The notes: generated from the sequence alone by a model not told the origin. 64,000 bases of DNA from Sinonovacula constricta (GCA_007844125.1 CM017561.1:21240365-21304364); one strand, 5' to 3'; shown: positions 1 to 10,190, counted from the stretch's first letter. Made by a program: numbers and translations.

Positions 1-1310
1 AGAAGTAGTAGTACTGATTGTGGTAGGTGTGGTTGATGTAGTGGTGTGGTTGGTAGGAGTGGTGAAGTAGTAGTACTGATTTTGGTAGGTGTGGTTGAGT
101 GGGTGGGTGGTAGTGGTAGATGTATGGTGGTGGTAGAAGTGGTGTGTAGGAGTCAGGTAGATGTTCTGGTGGTGGTAGAGTGGTTAGATGTGGTGGTGGT
201 GGTAGAAGTGCTCGGAAGAAGTGGTGGTGGTTAGGAGTGTTAGAAGTACTGGTGGTGGTAGGAGTGTTCGGAAGTAGTGGTGTGGTAGGAGTGTGGAAGT
301 TAGTTGGTGGTAGGAGTGGTAGATGTTGTTGTAGTGGTCGGTAAGGAGTGGTAGATGTCAGTGGTGGGTAGGAGTGGTAGATGTAGATGGGTGGGGAGTG
401 GTAGATTGTAGTGGTGGATGTAGTGGTGGTAGGAGTGGTAGATGTAGTGGTGGTAGGAGTGGTAGATGTAGTGGTGGTAGTGGCGGTAGGAGTAGTGGTG
501 GTAGGAGTGGTAAATGTAGTGGTGGTGGTCTAGGAGTGGTAGATGTAGTGGTGGTAGAAATGATAGATTTAGTAGTGGTGGTAGGAGTGTTAGAAGTGGT
601 GGTGATAGGAGTGGTGGTGGTAGGTGTGGTAGAAGATGCGGTAGAACTAGTAGATGTGGTGGTAGAAGGCATGACAGATGTAGTGGTGTGAGTGGTAGAA
701 CGGGTGGTAGAAGTAGTAGCAGTGCTTGTGGATGGTGTGGTAAGTTATGCGCGTGGTAGAATTAGTGGTAGATGTAGTGGTAGTGGTCGAAGAAATGATA
801 GAAGTTTATGTTGTGGTGATGGTAGAAGGAGTAGTAGATATAGTAGTTATGTAGGTTTTAGAAGGAGCAGTAGAAGTAGTAGCAGTGCTGGTGGTAGGAG
901 GTGCTGTAGAAGTAATTGTGGTGGTGGTGGAAGTAATGGTGGTGGTGGTTGAATGAGTGGTAGAAGTAGATATAGTACTGTTGGTAAAAGGAGGGGTAGT
1001 AGTAGTGATGGTGGTAGGAGCTGTATATGTAGTGCTGGTGGTAGGAGGTGCTGTAGAAGTAATTGTGGTGGTGGTAGAAGTAATGGTGGTGGTGGTTGAA
1101 TGAGTGGTAGAAGTAGATGTAGTACTGTTGGTAGAAGGAGGGGTAGTAGTAGTGATGGTGGTAGGAGCTGTATATGTAGTGCTATTGGTAGAAGGAGTGG
1201 TAGTAGTTGAAGTATAGGTGGTGGAAGTGCTGGTCATAGAGGCTGTGGTTGTAGGAATAAAAGTTGTTGTAATTGTTGTAGTAGATGTACAATCATAATG
1301 TTACATGTAG
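1..1310. repeat. G/T-rich minisatellite (GTGGTGGTAGGAGTGGTAGAT-like)
   Basis: The plus strand is almost free of C for 1.3 kb and is made of degenerate units such as GGTGGTAGGAGTGG and GGTAGATGTAGT. A longer unit is visible near the end: the stretch beginning GCTGGTGGTAGGAGG at 887 returns at 1034, and a diverged form starts at 1181, a 147-bp period. Open frames here (poly-Val/Gly/Ser on plus, poly-Thr/Ser on minus) follow from the composition and show no protein-like features. The array is cut by the window start. Confidence 0.85.
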
Positions 1311-1399
1311 TAGAAATAGTAGAAGTATTTAGTAGTAGTTGAAGTCCATGTTTAATATACTTCTATTTTCAGAAAGACTTATTCATATAGAAATAATTA

Positions 1400-1633
1400 T
1401 TTTTTTGTTACATCGCACTGACACAATTATGGTCATATTGGTGATGTCCAGCTAATTATTGGTGGAAGAAGATCCCAGACTTACTTCTGGGTAGAACCAC
1501 CGGCACACCGCAGGTTAGCTGGAAAACCTCCCCACATGAAAGTTCTCGCCCAGACTGGGACTCTAACCCACGCAGTGAGGGGCTGAGAAGTTTCAAGTCA
1601 GCGACTCTAACCGCTCGGCCACAGGCGCACCCT
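1400..1633 (-). mobile_element. tRNA-derived SINE, family A, near full length
   Basis: Read on the minus strand, the element starts GGGTGCGCCTGTGGCCGAGC, where GGCCGAGCGGTTA is a pol III A box of Ser/Leu-tRNA type. It continues with a B-box-like GGGTTAGAGTCC, then a tail with GGTTCTACCCAGA, a short hairpin, TTAGCTGGACATC and GCGATGTAACAAAA plus an A-rich end. Flanks CTTATTCATATAGAAATAAT and CTTACTTATAGAAAGTAAT look like a degenerate target duplication. Other copies lie at 5165, 6632, 7818, 14630, 43141 and 61732. It would be mobilised by a LINE reverse transcriptase; no partner is visible in the window. Confidence 0.8.
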
Positions 1634-1899
1634 TACTTATAGAAAGTAATCTTAAAATAAAGATGCTTGATGAAAAAGAATCCCTGTTCTTTGTATTTAC
1701 TTTCTCTGTAATACCTACAGTGTTGTTTTTTAAATTTATTTTTCATTTATGGTATGGCACACCTTAGAATTAATGCAAAAAAAGCAAATTGATTGATGAA
1801 GAAAACTGCCTAGTTAATTTGAGTTTACAATTTATATATAAATAAACTGAATACAGTTTACGCATTATTTATGTTTCTTTTCTGTTTCCATGGTGACAG

Positions 1900-1950
1900 T
1901 GGATGCTGCGGATTTGGAAGTCAGACCGCTGCTACCCAGTTGTAGATGTA
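1900..1950 (+). pseudogene. exon-like fragment cut by a MITE (duplicate of 2450-2539)
   Basis: A pyrimidine-rich tract ending CCATGGTGACAG precedes TGGATGCTGCGGATTTGGAAG. The same arrangement, acceptor included, recurs 550 bp downstream as CCATGGTAACAG then TGGATGCTGCAGATATAGAAG. This copy stops at the TA where the mariner-type MITE begins at 1951. The reading frame cannot be fixed: one frame gives VDAADLEVR and another GCCGFGSQTAATQL before a stop. It may be a decayed 5' exon of the duplicated gene to the right, but it could also be a plain duplication of non-coding sequence. Confidence 0.3.
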
Positions 1951-2397
1951 CGAGGGCTGTTAAATAAGTTCATGGAATTTCACCCTAAAAAACTGTCTTT
2001 ATGGATATTTTTGGAACAAAATGGATATTTTTGGATCAAATTTGGTTTAGGATGATATGAACTCAATGTGTACATGGCACCTTAATCTTTCAGATCATGA
2101 CCCTTTAAAAGGAAAATATCTTGTATCCATAATAACCTAGTATAATAATAATGCATCTTGCTAGACACCGTTGATCTGTAATGATGTCAATGTTACATTT
2201 GGAGCCTGTCATGGTGCCTTTACGTATGAACTAGTAATTGAAATGTATATTGAATTTACATTTCCTTTCAGATTTAATAAAAATTATTAAGTGTGTAGCA
2301 TCGATGTTACATCATATATTTGCAAAGTATCACTTAATTTAATTGGGTTTCGTTTTATTTTTATGGAAAAAATTCCCTACTTATTGAACAGCCCATG
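1951..2397. mobile_element. mariner-type MITE, 447 bp, TA target site
   Basis: The left end CGAGGGCTGTTAAATAAGT pairs with the right end ACTTATTGAACAGCCCATG as imperfect terminal inverted repeats, and each end abuts a TA dinucleotide (1949-1950 and 2398-2399). This end sequence and TA target are typical of mariner-family elements. There is no transposase reading frame, so it is non-autonomous. It sits between the two exon-like duplicates at 1900 and 2450. Confidence 0.75.
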
Positions 2398-2449
2398 TAT
2401 ATCTTTAATATGTAAAATATTGTTTCTTTCTTTCTTACCATGGTAACAG

Positions 2450-2539
2450 TGGATGCTGCAGATATAGAAGTGAGACTCTGGCTATGCAGCCTATGATGTT
2501 GATGGTTCCCTATGTTCCTTTATAATGTACCTCAGTAAG
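2450..2539 (+). pseudogene. exon-like segment of 90 bp with acceptor and donor
   Basis: The segment lies between TTCTTACCATGGTAACAG and AAGGTGAGTA, both good splice sites, and is 90 bp, a whole number of codons. No frame is open throughout: one gives SETLAMQPMMLMVPYVPL then TAA, another gives VDAADIEVRLWLC then TGA. If it is an exon of the duplicated gene it carries a small indel. The product is not recognised. The partial twin is at 1900-1950. Confidence 0.3.
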
Positions 2540-2714
2540 GTGAGTAGTGATAGGTATCATGAAATAACATTGTATCACGACATATTGGAGCGTATTTTCA
2601 TACATGCTTTAATATGTTATGCAAATATGGGCATTCACTACATGAGCAAAAGTTCTTGATTATTAAAACAAAAGCTTTAAATATACCAATAAATAATAGT
2701 GGCTCCAGCCTGGT

Positions 2715-3375
2715 GTCTGGTGTCCTGCATCTTCAAACATTTTTTAATAACATCTCTGAAACCGTTATACCAAATTCAGTTAAACTATCTCAGAAGTTTC
2801 AGTTGGCAGGGGGCAATGAAAAATGGTTTCAATTTTGATGCGTCAAAAAGCAGGGCTGCCATGGACGTGGCAATTTTCCATATATGGCTATAAAGGAAAA
2901 CTTTAAAAAGTCTTCTGGTCAGAAAAAACAAGAGCTAAAGCCTTGATATGTAGTACAAATATTGCCTGTATTAAGATTGTTCAAAGAATTGTAATACGAT
3001 AAAAAAGAGGGCTGCCATGGGCATGGCAATTCCATATAAAGTTATATATAGCCATATATGGCTATAAAGGAAAACTTAGAAAATATTGTTTTCAGAAACT
3101 ACAAGAACTACAGCCTAGATATATAGTACAAATATTTTGCCTGGGTGGCCCTGTATGAAGATTGTTCACAGAATTGTAATACGTTAAAAAACCCAGGGGC
3201 GTGGCCATTTTTTATATATGGCCATGTAGTTAAAAAAATTGAAATTAATTGTCAATATTTTGCTTGTGTACATGAATTATTATGATTCTGTCTGTGTTAA
3301 CATTCCTGATATTTTAGCTTAATGTCAACGGCACTCAGGTGAGCGATAAAGGGCCATGATGGCCCTCTTGTTTAG
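2715..3375 (+). mobile_element. tandem-core (pearl/Helentron-like) element, copy 1
   Basis: Degenerate ~150-bp units repeat the pattern GTCAAAAAGCAGGGCTGCC, a GGCCATATATGGC-type stretch, AGAGCTAAAGCCTTGATAT and a CAAGATTGTTCAAAGAATT-like segment. The element ends AGGTGAGCGATAAAGGGCC, with a perfect short palindrome AGGGCCATGATGGCCCT followed by CTCTTGTTTA. A tandem-repeat core with a hairpin near a fixed 3' end is the layout of bivalve pearl/Helentron-associated elements. The 5' boundary is approximate. Related copies are at 5785 and 14091. Confidence 0.6.
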
Positions 3376-4392
3376 TTTTACTACAAAAGAACAAAACAAG
3401 ACGGCTTCAGATCTAAAACTGCTGTGAAATGCACTGCATTATTATCTAATACCAAGATAAACAAGATGACTTTCAAAATGATCACAACACCAAGCAACAT
3501 TCTATTAACTAAGCAAAAAATTAATTGAACATTGATCATTTGTGCATATAAACATAATGTAGCTATATGTGCAGTTGTTGGATATGGAAGGTTGTAATAG
3601 ATATATGGGACAGGCCTGACTCAATGTACATTGAAGGCTGTATTTAGAAATGTAAATATCATTCATTATTTTAATTATTGATTTCTTAAAAGAAAGTACT
3701 TTTAAATGGTCCTAAAAAGGTGCCACTAGCATCGGTTTGAATAATATATATTTTTTAACTTTTATTTTAAATGAACACATTTTTTTGGCTTTTAAATTCT
3801 TATATATAATTATGATGTTTTTTTTTAAACCATTATAATGTCCCAAAAGAGGCACTGTATAACAATATATTGTATCTATACAATGAGGCGAACAAGCTAT
3901 ATACTATGTTAATTAGGTGGACTGAAAAATAAATGTACAGTAAAAAGGAAGTGCTTACTGAAATATTTTACAAATCAATTTTTACGACACATACATCACA
4001 AGCACACATATACATCATAGATAATACAATCACCCTTACGTTATATATAAGAGCCTATTGTCAATTCATTACCAATTTATAATCACCTTTATTTTGTTTA
4101 ATTTTTAATCTTTTCAATCTTCCTGACATTAGGCAACCCTCACGCCATTAAAAATAAACTACTGTAATATCCTATTTTAAACTTCTATATATTAATGCTC
4201 GCCCTATAACAATAGTTAGGGTGAGGGTAAACAAAACCAAGTATTGATTAATGTTCAGTTTAAATGAAACATGGATTACCTCAACGGCCTCATCTACAGT
4301 AATTTTCAAATTATTTCTGCTGTTAAAAATACATAACAGTGACATTATTTGTAATATAACCATAAAGACAGCACTGACCTTATTGATTGCAG
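3376..4392. other. AT-rich unique sequence, no feature seen
   Basis: I found no exon with splice sites, no SINE boxes and no tandem structure here. If the two-copy gene is real, this is intron between the 2450 and 4393 exon-like segments. Confidence 0.5.
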
Positions 4393-4470
4393 ATTGAGGG
4401 TTCGTGTCCCAGATCAACATGGTACGGTTCAGCGAAGCCATCAACTGATAATCTCCCTTTGGTTGCTCAG
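4393..4470 (+). pseudogene. candidate 78-bp exon of gene copy 1
   Basis: This segment is bounded by TTATTGATTGCAG on the left and the strong donor GTGAGT on the right. It is 26 codons long and open in phase 0, reading IEGSCPRSTWYGSAKPSTDN and then LPLVAQ. The next exon-like unit at 5396 also starts in phase 0, so joining them keeps the frame. No duplicate of this exon was found next to gene copy 2. I do not recognise the protein, and a second frame (LRVRVPDQHGTVQRSHQL) is also open, so the coding frame is an inference from the phase match. Confidence 0.35.
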
Positions 4471-5164
4471 GTGAGTCTAATGTTTGAATCTCATTTCTTT
4501 AAGTCATGCAAAACAGTTCTAAACAAGAAATATAGGACACAGAAGACATAAACATAGCTTTTGATGCCTCATTGGGGCCAACTCAAATAAATTGATAAGT
4601 GTTGTTTTAAATCTGCCAACATCAAAACATTTGTTATGTTAAAATTTATAGGAATTCATTGTACTAGTCACAATGCTCAATAAAACAACACAAATCAAGC
4701 ATGGGCTGAGACTTAGTGGCACATTCATGAGAATACTAAGCTGTCACACAAATCATACAAAACCTTACTTTTTTAAATTTCTGCTTTTATGGCATATTTT
4801 TTTATTTCTTGTTTCATTGGTTAGCACATTTACAGTTCACAAATGTATGAACTTAGAACTTTATTAATTGTTGCAGTATTACACTAGTTAAAACTTTGCT
4901 GTATAAAGTACAGCAATATACCAACCAGAAGTAGTATGGCTGTAGAGGTTTGATGTTCTCCATGGCCAAGAGGATAGAGTTGCCGTGGCAATTCTTCTTG
5001 CTTTTAATGGACAGTCATGCACAATCATCAATAGTTTCTAAGTTATAAAATTAGAGGAACTGCATTATTTTCTGTTACATGCAAACTTAACTAAGTCAAT
5101 GACTAACTTGGGCCACAAATTATTGACTAAAATCTTTTTTTTTATTTTGTTTAGTTTTTGTTTT
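4471..5164. other. unique AT-rich intron-like sequence
   Basis: No repeat or RNA gene was recognised. It lies between two exon candidates of gene copy 1, and short open frames here look random. Confidence 0.4.
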
Positions 5165-5361
5165 AAAAATATACATTACAGTGACTGTAATGGTCATTTT
5201 AGAGAAGTCCAGCTATCTTGGTGTGGGAAGACCCCAGACACTTGTCTGTGTAGAACCACTGGTACACTGCAGGTCAGATAGAAGACCTTACCTTAAATCC
5301 TTGGCTCTATACAGGACTCTAACCCATGCAGTGACTAAGCAGTCAGATAAGTTACAAGTCC
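5165..5361 (-). mobile_element. SINE-A copy in intron of gene copy 1 (unexpanded ancestor of the 54-bp satellite)
   Basis: The plus strand shows the reversed SINE: GTCCAGCTATCTTGG, AGACCCCAGACACTTGTCTG, TGTAGAACCACTGGTACACT, GCAGGTCAGATAGAAGACC, then the head remnant GGACTCTAACCCATGCAGTG. It ends about 35 bp before the splice acceptor of the exon at 5396. The same SINE occupies the same place before the homologous exon at 12240, but there the middle is expanded to 34 copies. The insertion therefore predates the gene duplication. Confidence 0.75.
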
Positions 5362-5395
5362 AGTTTTGTATGAATACATAATAAAAGTCTTCCAG

Positions 5396-5529
5396 GCCAA
5401 CATCACAGCTGACCTGGAGGGGCTGATGGACCTGCTGGTCGACCCCAATGAGCGACAGAGCTATGCGTGAAACATGCAATCACAAACCTTGACAGCAAAC
5501 AGGACCTCTCTAAAAGGGCACAGATAAAA
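5396..5529 (+). pseudogene. gene copy 1, exon with 37-bp frameshifting deletion
   Basis: After acceptor AAAAGTCTTCCAG the exon reads ANITADLEGLMDLLVDPNER in phase 0, then QSYA and a TGA at 5468-5470. It ends at donor GTGAGA (5530). The homologous exon at 12240-12410 is 171 bp and fully open, whereas this one is 134 bp. The missing 37 bp lie after TATGCGTG and cause the stop. Beyond the lesion the sequence again matches (CTTGACAGCAAACAGGACCT). The protein family is not recognised. It looks like a globular intracellular domain rich in charged residues with no signal peptide, but that is weak inference. Confidence 0.65.
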
Positions 5530-5784
5530 GTGAGAAAAAACAAGGTTGTAATGAATGTTACATTAAGGTTAAATCCTAAAACAATCTTTCAGTTTTCCAG
5601 AGACATCGTCTACTTGATGAACATATACTGCTGCCTTCACTATGATAGCATCCCAAAAACAACCTGGCATAATCACTTCTGGTTACATTATTCTTACACT
5701 AGGCCACCCAGTTGTGGAACTACCCAAATATCTGCTTCAGATTTAGCAGAGAGCAATACTTCTACTATTACCATTGTGATTGCC

Positions 5785-6480
5785 CATTGTCACACATCCG
5801 TCAACATTTTCAAACGACATCTGATGACATCTCTGATGAAAATGCTAGGCCAAATTCAGCTTAACTTTCTCAGAAGGTTAGGTGGGCAGGGGGAACGAAA
5901 AGTTGTTCAAATAATTTTGATCCGTCAAAAAACGGGGCTGTCAGGGGCGTGGCCATTTCCATATATGGCTATGTCAGAAAACTAAGAAAATCTTCATGTC
6001 GGAAACTGCAAGACCTAGAACCTTGATATTTAGTATACATGTTCTTTGGGCGGTCATTTATCAAGATTGTTTAAGTAATTCAGATCCATGTAAAAACCTG
6101 GCCAAAAGGGGCGTGGCCATTTTCCATATAAGGCTATTTAGGGAAAACGTAGAAAATGTTATTGTCAGAAACTACAAAAGCTAGAGCCTTGATATTTGGG
6201 TGTACATGTTCCTTGGATGGCCTTGTATCAAGATCTTTCAAGGAATTTTGATCCATTAAATAACATGGCCACCAAGGGTGGGGCCATTTTCCCTTAATGG
6301 CAAGATTGAAAAACTGAAAAATTTGTCATAAACCACAATAGCTTGAGCTTTGATGTTTGGTTCATATCTTCCTTTGGTTAGATTGTTTAAAGAATTTTAA
6401 TCTGTCAAAAAGCATAGCCACAAGGGCTAAATGTCTATAAGGCTCAGGTGAGCAATATAGGGTTATCATGGCCCTCATGT
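5785..6480 (+). mobile_element. tandem-core (pearl/Helentron-like) element, copy 2
   Basis: It belongs to the family at 2715: ACATCTCTGATGAAAATGC and CTCAGAAGGTTAGGTGGGCA introduce about four ~150-bp units, each with GGGGCGTGGCCATTT and ACCTTGATATTTAGTATACA-like motifs. It ends GGCTCAGGTGAGCAATATAG followed by a decayed ATCATGGCCCTCATGTTA terminus. It lies in the intron between the exons at 5396 and 7200. The open frame across its left part (172 codons) is not a gene. Confidence 0.6.
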
Positions 6481-6631
6481 TAATGATTTTGCTATGTCTG
6501 TGCCCAGCTTTGAACCACCCATTCCTGAAATGAAACTCTACTGATTACACAATCAGATCCAGTGGATTGTGATTTATAGTCATTTATAATTTGCCTTCTT
6601 TCGTCTCCTCTGTTTGAAAAATTATTCGAAT

Positions 6632-6860
6632 AACATGTGGCCAAGTGGTTAGGGTTGTTGACTTGTAACTCCTCATCCCCCTTTACCCCATGGGTTTAGA
6701 GCCTGGTCTGGGTGAGAACTTTAATGTGAGGTTTTCCAGCAAATCTGCTCTGTGCTGGTGGTTCTAACCAGACTAAAGTCTGGGGGTCGTCCTGTACAAG
6801 TAATTAGCTGGATGTCTCCAACATGATCATAATTGTGTTGGTTCGATGTAACAAAAACAG
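6632..6860 (+). mobile_element. tRNA-derived SINE, family A
   Basis: The A box region is GTGGCCAAGTGGTTAGGG and the B box region is GGGTTTAGAGCCTGG. The tail has TGGTGGTTCTAACCAGACT, with hairpin CCAGACT/AGTCTGG, then TAATTAGCTGGATGTCTCC and GGTTCGATGTAACAAAAACA. It is full length by comparison with the 1400 copy. Confidence 0.75.
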
Positions 6861-7199
6861 TAACTATGCTTGTAGTGATCACAACAAGGCAATGTGTCTT
6901 GGGAGAAGTGCTTAGGGACATTGATATATCGGCCAAGGCCTGCTGAAATAAAGGTCAACATTGTGGTCTCTTGTATGAAATTAAAAGTTAAGAGCACTAG
7001 CCTGAAATCTATTACTATACACTATTATACAACTACGTGGTAGACCCTGAGCGACACTTGAGCCGAGGCATCCTTAAAACACTTTCTATCTAAAGCCCCA
7101 CTTGTGCCAGGTCAGTGAACTGGTTAAGTAAGGGTTTAAAATGGTTTCATCGTTACCATTTTCTGTGCTGTCATTACAAATGTTTTCCTCACTTGCCAG

Positions 7200-7319
7200 T
7201 TGCTGAGTCAACACCCCTACACTGAGCACTTTATTTGGGAGCCATTCGGATACACCCTGAATATTGAGGACCTTGACATGGTAGGGACCTCCATACAGAA
7301 GATACTGGACACAGATCTT
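7200..7319 (+). pseudogene. gene copy 1, 120-bp exon, open
   Basis: Acceptor TTTTCCTCACTTGCCAG precedes 40 codons open in phase 0 (LLSQHPYTEHFIWEPFGYTL, NIEDLDMVGTSIQKILDTDL), followed by donor GTAAGT. The homologous exon at 12629 lacks 14 bp in the middle and is frameshifted, so this is the better copy here, the reverse of the situation in the preceding exon. It follows the exon at 5396 in phase. Because that upstream exon has a stop, the copy as a whole is probably non-functional. The family is not recognised. Confidence 0.6.
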
Positions 7320-7640
7320 GTAAGTATCAAACCCTAGATTATACACCATTCCAAAGAACTAGTCTCGATAGCATACAGATACAGAAGGCACTGGGTTCAA
7401 ATCCAAGATGAAACACATTGAAGTACAGAGCAGAGATGGTTATTAAACAGATAAGGTGTGAAAATACAGGTAAATATACTGTAGGAACCAGCAACTTGTT
7501 GGACTGTTTGAACTTAAGGTTGTACAAGCAATCTCATGGTAATTTATATAGAGGCAAAATGCTGGGTCTGGCAGTTCTGTTTGGTCAATCTGGTGTTAAA
7601 GCTACTGTGGTTTGACTGTTATGAAAATTGGCTGTGGTAT
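7320..7640 (+). repeat. duplicated intron/3' segment (pairs with 12733-13065)
   Basis: Shared blocks in the same order as downstream of the 12629 exon include AAACCCTAGATTA, GGGTTCAAATCCAAG, AGAACCAGCAACTTGTT-like sequence and CTGGCAGTTCTGTT. This extends the gene duplication beyond the exons. A short open stretch RGKMLGLAVLFGQSGVKATV pairs with KKQGLAVLFNQYGNFTILV in the other copy and may be a further coding remnant. Confidence 0.55.
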
Positions 7641-7744
7641 GCTTACCTTGTTTACTCAGAGCTTATCAGAGTTGTTCCACCACTGGCTAAACCAGAACTA
7701 CCTTGAGTGCATTTCAGTAACCACCTTTTGACATAAGTAAGACC

Positions 7745-8065
7745 AGACTTGGTAGTGCAGTTGGTGGAGCGTCGACTCCAGGTACAGTCTACAGTCTCGT
7801 ATAAGGCTAGGTCAGTGGAACGCCCTTGTTGTAGTGGTAGAGTCGCCGAATTTATCTTCTCTGACTGCTTAGTCTCCCACCGCTAGGGTTCGAGTCTCGT
7901 TCTGAATTTAATGTGGGAAGGTCATTCATCTGACCTGTAGTGCGCCAGTGGTTCTACCCAGACATTCATCTGGGGGTCTTCTGTTACAAAAATAGCTGGT
8001 TATCCATATAATGACCATAATTAGTCCCTTTAATATTTTTCAAAACATGAACAAAACAAAACTTA
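7745..8065 (+). mobile_element. SINE-B head fragment followed by SINE-A
   Basis: At 7745-7792 is a SINE-B head (ACTTGGTAGTGCAGTTGGTG, GAGCGTCGACTCCAGGTAC). From 7818 a SINE-A runs to about 8065: A box TGTAGTGGTAGAGTCGCC, B box AGGGTTCGAGTCT, then TGGTTCTACCCAGACATTC, the stem CCCAGA/TCTGGG, and AATAGCTGGTTATCC. The 3' end fades into a degenerate A-rich tail. Confidence 0.65.
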
Positions 8066-8430
8066 GGCCATTTGTCTACTTGTCATATATGGTTCTAGGA
8101 CTTTTGCTGAAAATGGGGTGCTCATTGACGTTAGTTCCAAAACAGTTGGTCAAGTAGTTTTACATGAATGGTTATATCCAATGAGTGTTAATTTGTTATA
8201 TGGTTGACCCACTTTACACAAAAGAATATTTGAATGTTGTTTGTGTTACTGTTTGTAAATGTGTTGACACTTTCAAAATAACAATAGTGGAAGGAGTTTT
8301 ATTAAAAACTGTTAAAGGAAGCGTTGGTGAAGCCACCGTAAATGACATTGCACCTAAACCTACGTGGTAAGTTGCTTGCCTGTCTTCTATTTTCTAACAC
8401 ATGGGCCAGATATTTGCAAGTAAGGAAACT
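8066..8430. other. unique sequence, no supported feature
   Basis: No splice-bounded exon, SINE or tandem unit was seen. A 61-codon open frame at 8185-8370 has no recognisable features. Confidence 0.4.
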
Positions 8431-8875
8431 TTAAAGGTGGTATCTGACAGTTTTGCCTACCGGTATATAAATTACACGTAGCACTATATGACCACTGTTT
8501 GGGGTGTTTGTTTATAATTTCTGCAGAAACCCTCTGCAAAGACGATTTTGAACAAATACAAGAAAGCACATCTTGTTAAAAACCATTCTAAATGTTCATT
8601 CTTTTCAAATCTATAAACAAGCACAATAAGGATTTCTACTAAAACTTGACATCGACATCAGAGCAGACAACAAGGTTGGTGATATAACATGACCTTAAAA
8701 GTAAATGGTCACGTGGTTTTTGTTGGTTAAAAAATCGCTAACAGTGCGGCGTGGCTCAGATAGGAAATTCATTTTTTTAATTAGGATTCTGGTGTTATGC
8801 TTCACTGTTTACTTAGGTGTAGATCATCATAAAACAGCATTTTGTGGGATAGGTTCTGGCAACAATAATTTATTA
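8431..8875 (+). mobile_element. TTAA-ended MITE family M1, copy 1
   Basis: The left end TTAAAGGTGGTATCTGAC is shared with 14854, and internal blocks (CTGTTTGGGGTGTTTGT, AATGTTCATTCTTTTCAAAT, GGTTAAAAAATCGCTAAC) recur in the 55744 copy. The right end is lost where the tandem-core element at 8876 begins. There is no transposase frame. Across copies the ends TTAAAGGTGG and CCACCTTTAA suggest a TTAA target site. Confidence 0.6.
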
Positions 8876-9797
8876 TACCCCCGTTGAAGACGGGACGTAA
8901 TATGGGATCACCAATGGCGGGCGGGCAGGTGGTCAGGGGGCATCCAGATGTTTGTCCGGAGTACTCTGACACTACCAAAGCTACTGGCTTGAAACTTCAT
9001 AGGTGGATAGATCTCATTGAAACGGAGTGCACTGCAAAAGAACCATCACTCTGAACTTCATGCTGTTGGAGTAATTGCCCTTTGTTTAATTTTCTTGTCC
9101 GGAGCACAACTACTACATAATCAAGGCTATTGACTTGAAACTTGATACATAGATAGGTCTTATTGAGACAAAGTGCACTGCACAGGAACCGTAACTCTGT
9201 ACTTCATGACTGGAGTCGTGCCCCTTTGTTTAACTTTCTTGTCATAACTCCTATAATATCAAAACTATTGATTTGAAACTTTGCAGGTGGATAGATCTCA
9301 TTTAGACTGAGTGCAGTGCATAAGAACCGTCACTGTACTCTTCATGATTTTGGAGTTATTCCCCTTAGTTCATTTTTTGTACTTTGGACCATACTCCTAC
9401 ATTATTAAAGCTATTGACTTGAAACTTCATAGGTGGATAGATGTTATTGAAACAGAGTGCAGTGCATAAGAACTGTCTCCTTTCTGCACAAATGCCATTA
9501 CTCTCATGTAATTTTTTGTATATTTGATGGTATTTCCCTTTGTTTTTTTCAATCACTCAGATTGAGGTCCACATTCACGCCAGAGTCCATTGCACAACAG
9601 TGTACAGCAGTTTGCCAGATTACAGATTTTTTTTAAAGTTATCTACTTTAATTTCAGTTTTTCTTGCAATAACCCAGAGTGCAGTCCAAAACTTTGCCAT
9701 ATTGCATTGCACAAGAGTGCACAGCATTTTGTTTCAAAATGCCCTATTGATGGGTTGTTTTTGCTCCACCCTGCGGTGCTCTTGTTACATATGGTTA
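8876..9797 (+). mobile_element. second tandem-core element family (about 145-bp units), ends CTCTTGTT
   Basis: It opens with ATACCCCCGTTGAAGACGGG and a G-rich CGGGCGGGCAGGTGGTC. It then has four or five ~145-bp units containing CTATTGACTTGAAACTTCAT, AGGTGGATAGATCTCATTGA, AGTGCACTGCA and CCCTTTGTTTAATTTTCTTG, then two shorter ~110-bp units with GCACAAGAGTGCACAGC. The end is CCACCCTGCGGTGCTCTTGT followed by T. The core is unrelated to the 2715/5785 family, but the terminal CTCTTGTT is the same. Confidence 0.55.
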
Positions 9798-9808
9798 ACT
9801 TTCGGGAT

Positions 9809-10095
9809 TGGACCTGGTAGCACAATCTGTAGAGTGTCGGCTCCAGGTACGAAAGGCACCGAGCTTGATCTCTAGTTAGACATGCCAAAGTCAATTAAAA
9901 TGGTAGTGGTATAGCCATGTTAATGCTCAAGCAAATATAAGTGTAGTTCCACGACTGGTTGGCCCGGTCTTAGGATAATGTGTTCATGGCATGCTATGCA
10001 CATTACGGCTGCAAGATATCTGCTTCAAGTGGACACAGTCTCCAAATAGCCAAAATGCTGTTTGGGGGTAGGGGGGCAATAAACCAAATAAACAA
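9809..10095 (+). mobile_element. tRNA-derived SINE, family B
   Basis: The head GGACCTGGTAGCACAATCTG, TAGAGTGTCGGCTCCAGGTA is followed by CAAAGTCAATTAAAATGGTA, TAGTTCCACGACTGGTTGGC, a CATGGCATGCTATGCACA-type palindromic block, and AGTCTCCAAATAGCCAAAAT. The A-rich end is AATAAACCAAATAAACAAAG. Other family B copies lie at 14397, 25508 and 60946. Confidence 0.7.
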
Positions 10096-10100
10096 AGAAA

Positions 10101-10190
10101 CTTTCTGGGGTAAAGTGTCGGCTCCAGGTACTGGTGGCCCAGGGTTCAATCATGGGCTGTAACTTACCAAAGTCATTGTAATATCTCCAG
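10101..10190 (+). mobile_element. SINE-B partial head
   Basis: AAAGTGTCGGCTCCAGGTAC, GGGTTCAATCATGGGCTG and ACCAAAGTCATTGTAATATC match the SINE-B head and B box. The tail is absent. It lies directly after the full SINE-B at 9809. Confidence 0.55.

Noticed and set aside
5467..5985. 172-codon open frame as a gene
   Set aside because: It begins inside the frameshifted exon and runs through intron into a tandem-core repeat element; no homologous frame exists at the duplicate locus.
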